Shown here: positions 52,204-60,732 of the stretch, piece by piece
How positions within the stretch are numbered: the stretch's first letter is position 1
Layout of the letters: the number at the start of each line of letters is the position of its first letter
Assembly: GCF_039969785.1 (NCBI RefSeq)
Contig: NZ_JBDVNC010000034.1
Span: forward strand, 62,001-126,000
Direction of reading: 5' to 3'
Length of the DNA stretch: 64,000 nt
Source: Shimia sp039969785
Lineage (GTDB): Bacteria; Pseudomonadota; Alphaproteobacteria; Rhodobacterales; Rhodobacteraceae
Notes under the pieces: model-generated
The model's database searches: none
Seen by the model: the letters and a program-made list of their open reading frames with translations, nothing else
What the model was told of the DNA's origin: nothing
Program-made: the position numbers and the translations under genes

Positions 52204-53040
52204 ATGGTCAAAGTACGCGGGATTGAGTTTCAGGGAAACACTGACAATGACATGGGGCTGGAGTTTTACAACCTCAGCCACCGTTTTGGATTTCAGAACC
52301 CGAACTGGCCCTATTTTGAAGATACCAAGATCGAGCGTATCCACTATATGGCTAAATCGGGTGTTCTGAGCCAGCGGATCACCACCACCATGCACGCGAC
52401 CACACACATCGACGCACCGGCCCACGTCGTGCAGGGCACGCCCTTTATCGACGAGGTGCCGCTGCCACATTTCTTTGGCTCTGGCATCGTAGTGTCTTTG
52501 CCAAAGAAAAAATGGGAGCCAATTACCGGCGAGGATCTTGAAAAAGCTTGCGGCCACGTGATCCGTAAGGGCGATGTTCTGATCATTAACACCGGTTGGC
52601 ACCATGACTACGAAGATGGCGACTACTTTGCGTATTGCCCCGGTTTTGTAGCTTCTGCTGGCGAATGGATGGTTGAAAAGGGCGTCAAGGTCGTCGGCCA
52701 TGATACGCAAGCAAATGATCACCCGCTTGCGACCGCGATCGGCCCGCAAAGGAATGGCCCTCTGCTTCCACATTTGGAAGAGGAATATAAGGAATGGTCC
52801 GGCGGCAACGACTGGAAAGACGACTTCCCGGATTGGGAACCGGTACACCAAATCCTGTTCAAGAACGGCATCATGGGTATCGAGAACGTTGGCGGCGATC
52901 TGGACGCGGTGACCGGCAAACGCTGCACTTTCGCGTTTTTCCCTTGGAACTGGGACCGCGGCGACGGCTGCATCATCCGCCTCGTAGCGATGATCGATAA
53001 GGGTCAGAACTTCCGCATCGACGACGGCGCAGAATTCTAA
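52204..53040 (+). CDS. Cyclase-family hydrolase (kynurenine formamidase-like)
   Basis: A 278-residue metal-dependent hydrolase. The zinc/manganese motif HATTHIDAPAH (H-x-T-H-x-D-x-P-x-H, about residues 63-73) defines the cyclase family (PF04199); GDVLIINTGWH and VVGHDTQANDHP follow as expected. Substrates include N-formylkynurenine, polyketide and cyclic amides. No signal peptide. It stands alone between an IS6 remnant and IS3 elements, with its own operator-like repeat, which suggests an acquired or rearranged patch. AGGAAGCTCAAAG precedes the ATG. Confidence 0.87.
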   Translation: MVKVRGIEFQGNTDNDMGLEFYNLSHRFGFQNPNWPYFEDTKIERIHYMAKSGVLSQRITTTMHATTHIDAPAHVVQGTPFIDEVPLPHFFGSGIVVSLPKKKWEPITGEDLEKACGHVIRKGDVLIINTGWHHDYEDGDYFAYCPGFVASAGEWMVEKGVKVVGHDTQANDHPLATAIGPQRNGPLLPHLEEEYKEWSGGNDWKDDFPDWEPVHQILFKNGIMGIENVGGDLDAVTGKRCTFAFFPWNWDRGDGCIIRLVAMIDKGQNFRIDDGAEF

Positions 53041-53051
53041 ACCTCCCTGAC

Positions 53052-53084
53052 TGGCCGCCGGGAAACCGGCGACCGTCTTTTTTA
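53052..53084 (+). terminator. Intrinsic terminator of the cyclase-family gene
   Basis: GGCCGCCGG-GAAA-CCGGCGACC forms a GC-rich stem with one mismatch and a GAAA tetraloop, followed by GTCTTTTTT, 12 bp after the stop. Confidence 0.85.
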
Positions 53085-53250
53085 GCAAATTCTGGGATGA
53101 GACACATGCACATCAAGCGTTTTCAGGATGCCCAACCTTGTCCGTCGTCAAATAAAGTTGGACATCAGATCGGCTTGAGCACAGGAGGCTCTGGTTCTTT
53201 CGTGTGATTGATTATGCTGCTTGTTTTTGATGTTGCAAGCGGCGTTGTTC

Positions 53251-53291
53251 ACTGCCCGGCAGGGTTATGCGCAGCATGATCCCGAGAGGGG
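53251..53291. repeat. Hairpin module E1
   Basis: A 41-bp insert between GTTC and GATC near the end of orfB. It has a conserved left box ACTGCCCGGCAG, a variable stem (GGTTATGC / GCATGATCC, imperfect) and a conserved right box CGAGAGGGG. Without it the transposase end reads KKQTIEQRRLQHQ. Confidence 0.75.
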
Positions 53292-53501
53292 GATCGTCTG
53301 TTTTTTGATCTTCTCCCTTTCCCTTAGAATAGCTTTGTCGCGCCCGAAGTAGACGTCAGCGGGTGTGACGTTGTTCAGGCTCTCGTGGTAGCGCTGGTTG
53401 TTGTAATACTCGACAAAAGCCCCGATCTGGCGTTCGAGATCTCCGGGCAAGTAATAGTTTTCCAGCAGAACACGGTTCTTCATGGTCTGATGCCAGCGTT
53501 C

Positions 53502-53541
53502 CACTGCCCGGCAGTGCATTGCGTAGCAATGTCACGAGAGG
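53502..53541. repeat. Hairpin module E2
   Basis: A 40-bp insert, again between GTTC and GATC. Left box CACTGCCCGGCAGTG is itself a small hairpin; the stem is GCATTGC-GTA-GCAATG; right box CACGAGAGG. Without it the frame reads QTQGKIERWHQTMK. Confidence 0.8.
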
Positions 53542-54159
53542 GATCTTGCCTTGCGTTTGCGGATGGAATGGTGCGCCACGGACATGCTTCAATTTCTGGC
53601 CTTCCAGCCATTCAGCCAAATCAACCGAGATATAGCAGGAGCCGTTGTCACTCAGCAGACGAGGTTTGTGACGCACGACAGCCTGGTCGCAACCCGATGC
53701 CGTCAGTGCCAGTTCGATTGTATCTGTCACGTCCTCAGCGCGCATGTTTGTGCAGAGCTTCCACGCGATGATGTAGCGGCTGTAATCGTCCAAGATCGTG
53801 CTCAGATAATACCAGCCCCAGCCGATGATTTTGAAGTAAGTAAAGTCTGTCTGCCACATCTCGTTGATGGCAGTGGTTTTGTCCGTGAACTCGTCAGCAG
53901 CCTTGATCACCACGTAATCAGGCGCAGTGATCAGGTCAGCTGCTTTTAGAATGCGGTAAGCTGATGATTCAGAGACAAAATACCGCTTCTCATCCGTGTA
54001 TTTGACGGCAAGCTCGCGTGTCGACAACGCCTCGTGCTCCAATGCAAACTCGATCAAATCATCGCGCCTGACGTCTGGGATACGGTTCCAGACAGACTTG
54101 GGACGCGGCGAATGATCGGCCAACGCGTCCAGACCACCATCGAGATAAAGATCGTATCC

Positions 54160-54200
54160 CGTTGACCGGCAGTCGATTGCAAAGCAATCGATGAGAGGGG
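54160..54200. repeat. Hairpin module E3
   Basis: About 41 bp: left box GTTGACCGGCAGT, perfect stem CGATTGC-AAA-GCAATCG (54174-54190), right box ATGAGAGGGG. It splits orfB between STFYR and YDLYLDGG. Removing 41 bp restores the frame. Confidence 0.75.
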
Positions 54201-54310
54201 CCGATAAAACGTGCTGCGCGGAATGCACAGCATATCAAGCGTCTGTTTAACTGGCAGGTGTGAGCCCTCGACGGTGCGGATGATCTCAAGCTTCTCGGAT
54301 GCTGGATACC

Positions 54311-54685
54311 TCATTCCTCGTATTCCCCATTTCCTGTCATGCTTTTTTTGAGCAGCCGGTTTTCAAGAGTCAGATCCGCCACACATTCTTTCAATGCCAG
54401 CGACTCTGAACGCAGCTCCTTCACTTCTGGCGACGTCGCCTGACGCGCAGTGTCCCCAGACAGACGTCGCTTGCCTGCCTCAAGGAATTCCATAGACCAG
54501 CTATAATACAGGCCCTCAGCGATCCCCTCACGACGGCACAACACAGAAATACTTTCCTCGCCACGCAGACCTGCCAATACAATGCGGATCTTCTCCTCCG
54601 CTGAATAGCTTTGCCGTGTCTTGCGCCGGATGTTCTTAACCAACTTGTCGGCGGCATCTTTCGATGTGGTAGGCTTCTTCGTCAT
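54311..54685 (-). CDS. IS3-family transposase OrfA
   Basis: A 124-residue protein with the helix-turn-helix of IS3 OrfA: RQSYSAEEKIRIVLAGLRGEESISVLCRREGI, followed by a leucine-zipper-like LRSESLALKECVADLTLENRLLKKS. It overlaps orfB by 4 bp (ATGA). It appears complete, unlike orfB. Confidence 0.85.
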   Translation of the reverse strand: MTKKPTTSKDAADKLVKNIRRKTRQSYSAEEKIRIVLAGLRGEESISVLCRREGIAEGLYYSWSMEFLEAGKRRLSGDTARQATSPEVKELRSESLALKECVADLTLENRLLKKSMTGNGEYEE

Positions 54686-54770
54686 CTCAATCTCCTAATC
54701 GATAAGATGAACCAGAAATCCTCCGTTGTTCAAATGCTCAAATCTGTCCAGCAGGGGCTGACGTCAGACA

Positions 54771-55097
54771 CACAACGTTCCTCAGCAGATATGGCCAGAT
54801 CTTGTGCTGCGGGTGCTTCTTGCTTGTGTTGGGCTCCTGATAGATCGGTACCAAACGCATAAGACGCATCAACCGGCGGACACGGTGGCGGCCACATGGG
54901 TGATTATTGCGCTTCATGTACCGAGCCATCTGACGCGATCCATACCAAGGCGTTTCCAAGAATTTCTTGTCGATTATTTCCATGAACCGCTGGTTCTCGG
55001 CACTTTCTCCGACAGGCTGATAGTAAAGCCGCGACCGCGACAGCTGCAACAGTTCGCACTGTTTACGCAAGCTTAACTTATGATCCCGGCTCACCAT
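54771..55097 (-). pseudogene. Truncated OrfB of a second IS3-family element
   Basis: The N-terminal part of an IS3 transposase: MVSRDHKLSLRKQCELLQLSRSRLYY, then the HTH/HMM region PWYGSRQMARYMKRNNHPCGRHRVRRLMRLM and PQHKIWPYLLR. It stops where the first IS begins at 54770, and the rest is absent on the other side of that IS, so part was deleted. Confidence 0.78.
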
Positions 55098-55443
55098 TTT
55101 TTGTCCCGTTGACCGGCAGTGCCTTGCCATAGGCAAGGTCACGAGAGGGGCGCGTCCCGAGCAACTGGTGCGAGGCTTCGGCTAAAAAATCCCGTTCCAC
55201 AACAAGCTGGCCAATCTTGGAATGTAGCTTGTCAACATCAGCCGCACTCACCGGCTCGGGCGCTGAACCTTTGCGGGTAAAGGTCGTCGCCATGTTTTCT
55301 ATCGCCGCACGTTTCCACGTCCCGATCTGGGTCGGATGGACGCCATACTTCTTGGAAAGTTCCGCAAGCGTCATCTCCTCGCGGATCGCTTCAAGCGCAA
55401 CCTTGGCCTTAAACTCAGGTGAATGGTTCTTTCGTTTCTTCAT
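55078..55443 (-). pseudogene. OrfA of the second IS3-family element, end altered by module E4
   Basis: A 121-residue frame starting MKKRKNHSPEFKAKVALEAI, with the helix-turn-helix TLAELSKKYGVHPTQIGTWK and the zipper DVDKLHSKIGQLVVERDFLAEA. The last 20 or so residues are encoded by hairpin module E4 and sequence beyond. The element is doubly damaged and inactive. Confidence 0.78.
55108..55150. repeat. Hairpin module E4
   Basis: About 43 bp: left box GTTGACCGGCAGT, stem CCTTGCC-ATA-GGCAAGG, right box CACGAGAGGGG. It lies at the orfA/orfB junction of the second IS3 element, next to an A6 run that is the likely programmed frameshift site. Confidence 0.72.
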
Positions 55444-55445
55444 TC

Positions 55446-55622
55446 TGGATCATCACTTTCATCGTGCGATCCACCTTAACGTCCGGTCCGATTTTCCGCG
55501 ACCACCTCTGCCGACGCCACCGATTCACGCAACAGTCTCCACTGACGCAATACCGACGTGCTGCCGAGGCCAAACCGATCCCGGTTTTGGATGAAACTCC
55601 TGGCGCTCAATCACTCCCGCGG
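55446..55622. other. Intergenic remainder of the IS region
   Basis: This stretch runs from the end of the second IS3 element to the MscS gene. GCAATACCGACGT followed by GCTGCCGAGGCCAAA (55547-55574) resembles 8922-8966, with about 11 bp missing. No gene is seen. Confidence 0.35.
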
Positions 55623-57977
55623 CTAGCGGTCGTCGCCGCCTGCGTCATCCATCAAATCTTCTTCTTCAATGGCCGCCTGTACGGCGCCGGTCAGCGCTTT
55701 GCGTTGCGGATCAGACAGGTCTTCGGTCTTGCCTTCCGCCAGACGCACGGTCACTTCGCGGTGCGCAAAATGAATACCTTCCCGCTCAAACAGATCACGG
55801 ATGTCCTGGAACACTTTCTTGCGCACCAACCACTGATCGCCCGGTTTTGTCATGAACTTGACGCGAATGATCATCGCGGAATCCTGCATCTCAACCACAC
55901 CCTGTGACTTAAGAGGCTGGATAAAGTTGTGACCGATCACCGGATCATCCAACAGCTCAACGCCCAGCTTCTTGATCAGTTTGCGTACGTGTTCGACATC
56001 CGTGTCATAGGTCACACGCAAAGGAAGCTTCATGATCACCCAATCCCTTGAATAGTTTGTCAGAAACTGGATTTCCCCAAACGGAATTGTGTGCAGCGGC
56101 CCAAGGTGATGGCGCAGTTGAAACGAGCGTACCGAGATCTTTTCCACAGTGCCCTTCACCGATCCGATATCGATATATTCGCCTTTGCGGAATGCGTCAT
56201 CAAACAGGAAAAACGCACCGGAAAAGATATCCCTGACTAGCGATTGCGCGCCAAACCCGACGGCCAGGCCAACCACACCGGCACCGGCAAACAACGGGCT
56301 GACATTCACGCCCAGTTCCAGCAATACAATCAGCACAATAGTGACGATGATCACCAACAGAATAAAAGACCGGAACAATGGCAACAGCGTCGCCAGACGA
56401 CTTGCCCCATTGGCGCCGCCTTCGTCGCCAAGCTCAGCCTCTTCCATCTCGTCGCCCTGTTCTTCGCGAATTTTTGTGTCGATCCAGATACGAAAGACAT
56501 GAAACACGATGTAGCCAATGAAAATGATCCCGGCGACATCCAAAAACCGGTCAGATGCCATGCTTGATTGGCTCATCACGTCCTGCGCGCCAAATATCCG
56601 CAAAGCGGCGTAAAGCCCTGCTACAATGGCAATAATTCCGGACACGCGACGTGCCAGATCCTCGAATGTATTGATCCGGCGGTGATCCAGATGGCGCTCG
56701 ATTTCCTCCAGCTTATCCTCCTGATCTTCGCTCAGGATACCGTCTTCTTCCACAGTTTCGCGCAGTGCCTCTGCGGCTTCATTCATCTCCTGAATGTTGC
56801 GAGTCCGGGCAAAATACCGCTCGATGCCATAGTTGATTGTGGCATAGACGACGATCGTCGACATCAATACGAAATACGCTCCGGCGATCAACGGGATCGA
56901 CGTCGGTTGCCCAAGGACCAGATCAAAGGCCAGTTCGGCTGAACCGTAGATGATATAGGCAATAGAGAGTGGCACCCACAAAGTGCTTACCAGACGGGTG
57001 GCAAACGTGACATTCTCAAGCGGGCGCCCATTGCGCATCGCATTGGAAATCGGCCGTTTATTGGCGAGCACCATGGCAATATTTGCCAGCGCGACAAGTG
57101 TGGCAAGAAACAGGGACATGATCGCGTAAACGTCGTAGTTCAACCCCAGCTCTTTGAGCCAATCACCAAACACAGTCGTGAAGATGTCCATAATCGCAAG
57201 GATAAACACCCAGTTGTGCAGACGCTTGGCGTCCTTGGTCGAAAGTGCCGGGATACGGTACTGGGGCAGGTAGGGCGAAAGGATCAGGCGCCACGCGAGC
57301 GATACAACGCGACACAAAGCATAAGCCGCGTTGATCGACACGATTGTGAAGCGAACCGCCGTATCGTCCGCCGGACCATGGATTGCGAGCCCAAGAACAA
57401 AAGCAATTGTCATCGTAATCGCGACGCCGATAAGGCCTGCAATGAAGCGCACGACGAGAAAGGGAAGCTTCTGAGAATAGCCCTGTGGGTTTTCCTTGAT
57501 CAGCGGAATAACAAATCGCGCGGCCAGCTTCGGTCCATAGATAAAACGTTCAAAAAACATGCCGATAGTGAAGTAAATCAACATAAATACCAGTATCTTG
57601 GTAAAGGCAAAAATCGTTCCGTCCGGGCTGGAGGCGCGTAGAATAAACAACACTTCGATGACCGATGCCGGCAGCGCGTCCAACCGTTCCGACAGAACCT
57701 CTCGGAAATCATCGACTTCCGATTGTGCCCGCATAAGTGCGGATTTTTGTTCGCCCGTGCCTTCATCAGGATCGGTTGACTCATTGGTTCCGGCTGTTGT
57801 CGATACAGCGGTACCGTTTGCGTCCAGGATAATGACATTCATCCCGTTTTCGGCCGCTTCCTGAACGATTTTGGCAATCGCCGGATCTTCGGTCGTGGTG
57901 GCGTCCTGCGCCGCTGCTGCGTGAAGGGGCAGCAGATATGAAACCGTGATCAAAGCGAGCAGGATTTGGCGGATCAT
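55623..57977 (-). CDS. Large MscS-family mechanosensitive channel
   Basis: A 784-residue inner-membrane protein. A signal peptide (about 1-23, ends AAAAQ) precedes a periplasmic region with a negatively charged DESTDPDEGTGEQ-type stretch. About ten or eleven hydrophobic segments follow, then the MscS pore helix region LFAGAGVVGLAVGFGAQSLVRDIFSGAFFLFDD (TM3) and the beta-domain GEYIDIGSVKGTVEKISVRSFQLR. The C-terminal part VRKLIKKLGVELLDDP and RREVTVRLAEG matches the MscS vestibule. It protects against osmotic downshock. Divergent from the polysaccharide operon. Confidence 0.9.
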   Translation of the reverse strand: MIRQILLALITVSYLLPLHAAAAQDATTTEDPAIAKIVQEAAENGMNVIILDANGTAVSTTAGTNESTDPDEGTGEQKSALMRAQSEVDDFREVLSERLDALPASVIEVLFILRASSPDGTIFAFTKILVFMLIYFTIGMFFERFIYGPKLAARFVIPLIKENPQGYSQKLPFLVVRFIAGLIGVAITMTIAFVLGLAIHGPADDTAVRFTIVSINAAYALCRVVSLAWRLILSPYLPQYRIPALSTKDAKRLHNWVFILAIMDIFTTVFGDWLKELGLNYDVYAIMSLFLATLVALANIAMVLANKRPISNAMRNGRPLENVTFATRLVSTLWVPLSIAYIIYGSAELAFDLVLGQPTSIPLIAGAYFVLMSTIVVYATINYGIERYFARTRNIQEMNEAAEALRETVEEDGILSEDQEDKLEEIERHLDHRRINTFEDLARRVSGIIAIVAGLYAALRIFGAQDVMSQSSMASDRFLDVAGIIFIGYIVFHVFRIWIDTKIREEQGDEMEEAELGDEGGANGASRLATLLPLFRSFILLVIIVTIVLIVLLELGVNVSPLFAGAGVVGLAVGFGAQSLVRDIFSGAFFLFDDAFRKGEYIDIGSVKGTVEKISVRSFQLRHHLGPLHTIPFGEIQFLTNYSRDWVIMKLPLRVTYDTDVEHVRKLIKKLGVELLDDPVIGHNFIQPLKSQGVVEMQDSAMIIRVKFMTKPGDQWLVRKKVFQDIRDLFEREGIHFAHREVTVRLAEGKTEDLSDPQRKALTGAVQAAIEEEDLMDDAGGDDR

Positions 57978-58206
57978 TTGGTAGATATTCCTTGTTGGTT
58001 AAGAACCTCTACCGCGACTTTGTAGTCCCGGCAAATCGCAATCCCACATACAAATGTGACCGAAAATGTGTATCGGAAATTAAACAGCATGATTGCCTTG
58101 TCGCATGTCGTCGGTTTTTGCTTGGTTTGGGCGTGACAATGCCTACCATCTTCTGTAGCGGAACAGGGGCTGAACGGGCGGACTGACTCTGTGGAGCATT
58201 GATATC
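57978..58206. promoter_or_regulatory. Divergent promoter region between mscS-like gene and polysaccharide operon
   Basis: The 229-bp gap has an AT-rich centre (58040-58100) that may hold promoters for both directions. No clear operator, hairpin or small gene was recognised. Confidence 0.4.
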
Positions 58207-59484
58207 GTGAGCCAATCGAAACTGGAAAAAATCGCCATTCTTGGTCTGGGATATGTGGGTCTGCCTTTGGCACTGGCCCTTGCGCGCGCAGGGTTTGACG
58301 TTGTCGGCTTCGACACCGATACACGGCACGTTCAGGCCTTGCAGGAAGGGCGTGACCGAAATGGCGAAGTGTCGTCTCAATCGCTGAGCGAAAGCGGTGC
58401 CACTTTTTCGAGCAACACTGCGGATCTGGAGGCCGCGTCGGCCTATATAATCTCGGTTCCGACACCGATCACGGATGCCAAGGCCCCGGACCTGACCCCA
58501 GTCCGGTCTGCCTGTGAAACCATCGCGCCGGTTCTGAGCGCTGGCGATTTGGTCATTTTGGAATCTACGGTTTATCCGGGCGTAACCGAAGAGGTTTGCG
58601 GTCCGGTTTTGGAAGCATCCAGCGGATTGAAAGCCTACGGGGATTTCAAACTTGCCTATTCACCCGAGCGGGTGAACCCCGGTGATGCGGAACATTCCCT
58701 GGAAAGCGTCATCAAGGTGATTGCGGCGCAAGATGACACAACGCTGGACCGGGTCGAAGCGATCTATGCGCCGGTGGTCAAAGCTGGATTGCATCGCGCC
58801 AGTTCGATCAAAACCGCCGAAGCGGCCAAGGTGATTGAAAACACCCAACGCGATCTGAACATCGCTTTGGTGAACGAGTTCGCTTTGATTTTTTCACGGA
58901 TGAACCTCGATACACTTGAGGTGCTGGAGGCCGCCGGAACCAAATGGAATTTTCTACCGTTCCGTCCGGGTTTGGTTGGGGGGCACTGCATCGGTGTTGA
59001 TCCCTACTACCTGACCTATCGCGCGGAACAGCTTGGGTATCACCCCGAAGTTATCCTTGCCGGACGTCGGATCAACGATGACATGGGGCGTCATGTGGCG
59101 CAGGAACTCATCAAGGCTATGCTGGCCCGCAAAGACAACCCGGCCCGGTCGCGCGTGCTGGTGATGGGGCTGACATTCAAAGAAAACTGTGCGGATACGC
59201 GCAATACACGGGTTGCTGATATTGTTGACGAACTGCAAAGCTATTCGGCAGAGGTTCATGTCTGGGACCCGCATGTGCATAAAGCGGATGTCGCCAGAGA
59301 ATATGGCATTTCGGTAATTTCTGAGCCTGAAACGGGCACATATGACGGCATCGTGATTGCCGTGGCGCATTCCGAATTTACGGACATGGGCAGCGAGGCA
59401 ATAAGAGCACTCGGAAAGCCGGGCGCTTTGCTTTACGATATCAAAGGGGTTCTCGCCAAATCCGAGTCGGATTTGCGATTGTAG
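58207..59484 (+). CDS. UDP-sugar dehydrogenase (UDP-N-acetylmannosamine/UDP-glucose type)
   Basis: A 425-residue NAD-dependent nucleotide-sugar dehydrogenase giving a UDP-uronic acid. IAILGLGYVGLPLALALARAG binds NAD, YSPERVNPGD and KTAEAAKVIENTQRDLNIAL are family motifs, and the catalytic Cys lies in GGHCIGVDPYYL (about residue 262). Start is GTG at 58207 with GGAG ten bases before. It is the first gene of the polysaccharide operon. Confidence 0.92.
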   Translation: MSQSKLEKIAILGLGYVGLPLALALARAGFDVVGFDTDTRHVQALQEGRDRNGEVSSQSLSESGATFSSNTADLEAASAYIISVPTPITDAKAPDLTPVRSACETIAPVLSAGDLVILESTVYPGVTEEVCGPVLEASSGLKAYGDFKLAYSPERVNPGDAEHSLESVIKVIAAQDDTTLDRVEAIYAPVVKAGLHRASSIKTAEAAKVIENTQRDLNIALVNEFALIFSRMNLDTLEVLEAAGTKWNFLPFRPGLVGGHCIGVDPYYLTYRAEQLGYHPEVILAGRRINDDMGRHVAQELIKAMLARKDNPARSRVLVMGLTFKENCADTRNTRVADIVDELQSYSAEVHVWDPHVHKADVAREYGISVISEPETGTYDGIVIAVAHSEFTDMGSEAIRALGKPGALLYDIKGVLAKSESDLRL

Positions 59485-60732
59485 GTGAGCGAAATGCGAG
59501 GCGACGGATTGTCTGAAGCTATTTCCATGACGGGTGACAAGGCGCGGCAATTGTCGCCGCGTGTTCTGTTTTACAGTCATGATACATTTGGTTTGGGCCA
59601 CTTGCGCCGATCGCGAGCTTTGGCCAGCGCGATTACGCAAGCCGACGATCGCATCTCGGCGCTTATCCTGACCGGATCGCCGGTTGCCGGTCGTTTCACG
59701 TTTCCCGAGCGGGTTGATCACATTCGCCTGCCGGGTGTGACGAAAACGCAGGACGGCGATTATTTGTCCGAACGTCTTGGGCTTCACATTGATGAAACCA
59801 CCGAACTGCGGGCCGGACTGGTCAAGGCGACGGTGGAACACTTCGATCCTGATATTCTGATTGTCGACAAGGAACCAACCGGGTTTCGGGGCGAACTGCT
59901 TCCTGCGCTGGAATGGCTAAAGTCTAATCGAAAGACGCAGATCATTCTGGGGCTGCGGGATGTTTTGGACGACCCGTCGGTTCTGGCCGCAGAATGGGAC
60001 CGCAAAGGCGCGCTTGAAGCGGCAGAAACGTATTACGATGAAGCGTGGGTTTATGGGCTGCGCTCGATTTGTGATCCGACGGCCGGCTTGAACCTGTCAG
60101 CTTCCTTCAGATCACGCATGAAATTCACTGGCTATCTTCGGCGCGAAGAACTTGCCGAAGGTGAAGTTCCGTTTGAGCCTTACATTCTGATCACACCCGG
60201 GGGTGGTGGCGATGGCGCCAGCATGGTTGATCTGGTTTTATCAGCCTATGAGCGCGATCCCGATCTGAACCCGGACGCGGTTTTGGTCTACGGCCCGTTC
60301 CTCTCTGGTGTGCAACGTTCCGAATTTGAGACACGGGTTGCCAACCTGAATGGCCGCGTGCGGGCCGTTGGTTTTGACAGCCGTATGGAAAACCTGTTTG
60401 CCGGGGCTCAGGGCATCGTTTGCATGGGCGGGTACAACACGTTCTGCGAAGTGCTGTCATTTGACAAACCAGCGGTTATCGTGCCGCGCACCCGTCCGCG
60501 TTTGGAACAATACATCAGGGCCAGCCGTGCAGAAAACCTTGGCTTGTTGCGGATGTTGGACAAACAACGCGACGGCGACACGCCCGAGGCGATGATCAAG
60601 GCTATTCGGGCGCTTCCAACCCAGCCGCACCCGTCATCTGCCTTTGTTCCGGGGCTATTGGATGGCCTGGACTTTGTGTCGGCCCGGACGCTGGACATGC
60701 TGGGTTTGAAAAAGTCTCAAGGCGTCGCATGA
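59485..60732 (+). CDS. Glycosyltransferase (GT-B, MurG/GT28-like)
   Basis: A 415-residue protein with VLFYSHDTFGLGHLRRSRALA near residue 30 (first Rossmann lobe) and a donor-side MGGYNTFCEVLSFDKPAVIVPR near 330, which is the GT28 pattern. GTG at 59485 directly follows the previous stop; ATG at 59494 is also possible. It overlaps the next gene by 4 bp. The linkage formed is unknown. Confidence 0.82.
   Translation: MSEMRGDGLSEAISMTGDKARQLSPRVLFYSHDTFGLGHLRRSRALASAITQADDRISALILTGSPVAGRFTFPERVDHIRLPGVTKTQDGDYLSERLGLHIDETTELRAGLVKATVEHFDPDILIVDKEPTGFRGELLPALEWLKSNRKTQIILGLRDVLDDPSVLAAEWDRKGALEAAETYYDEAWVYGLRSICDPTAGLNLSASFRSRMKFTGYLRREELAEGEVPFEPYILITPGGGGDGASMVDLVLSAYERDPDLNPDAVLVYGPFLSGVQRSEFETRVANLNGRVRAVGFDSRMENLFAGAQGIVCMGGYNTFCEVLSFDKPAVIVPRTRPRLEQYIRASRAENLGLLRMLDKQRDGDTPEAMIKAIRALPTQPHPSSAFVPGLLDGLDFVSARTLDMLGLKKSQGVA

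Larger units (their letters stand above)
53212..54314 (-). pseudogene. IS3 transposase OrfB, frameshifted by three small insertions
   Basis: The DDE transposase is spread over three frames. Part A (from ATG 54314) reads ASEKLEIIRTVEG to STFYR. Part B reads YDLYLDGGLDALADHS through QTDFTYFKI and LLSDNGSCYIS to PQTQGKI. Part C reads ERWHQTMKNRVLLENYYLPG to KKQT, and the end is EQRRLQHQKQAA with TAA at 53212-53214. Breaks fall exactly at modules 54160-54200, 53502-53541 and 53251-53291 (41, 40 and 41 bp). Taking those out joins the frames into one continuous protein of normal length. The catalytic DDE region is otherwise well kept, so the damage is recent or reversible. Confidence 0.82.
53139..54770 (-). 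mobile_element. IS3-family insertion sequence, orfA intact, orfB broken by hairpin modules
   Basis: Imperfect terminal inverted repeats can be seen: TGTCCGTCGTCA with GTTGGACATCAGAT at the left, and TGTCTGACGTCAG with GCTGGACAGAT read from 54770 leftwards. Inside are orfA and orfB of an IS3-family element. It interrupts a second IS3-family element, whose orfB ends abruptly at 54771. Three of the four hairpin modules in this region lie in its orfB. End points are judged by eye. Confidence 0.7.

Noticed and set aside
53251..55150. CRISPR-like array
   Set aside because: The repeats are unevenly spaced by 250-950 bp, lie inside transposase genes and have no spacers of constant length.
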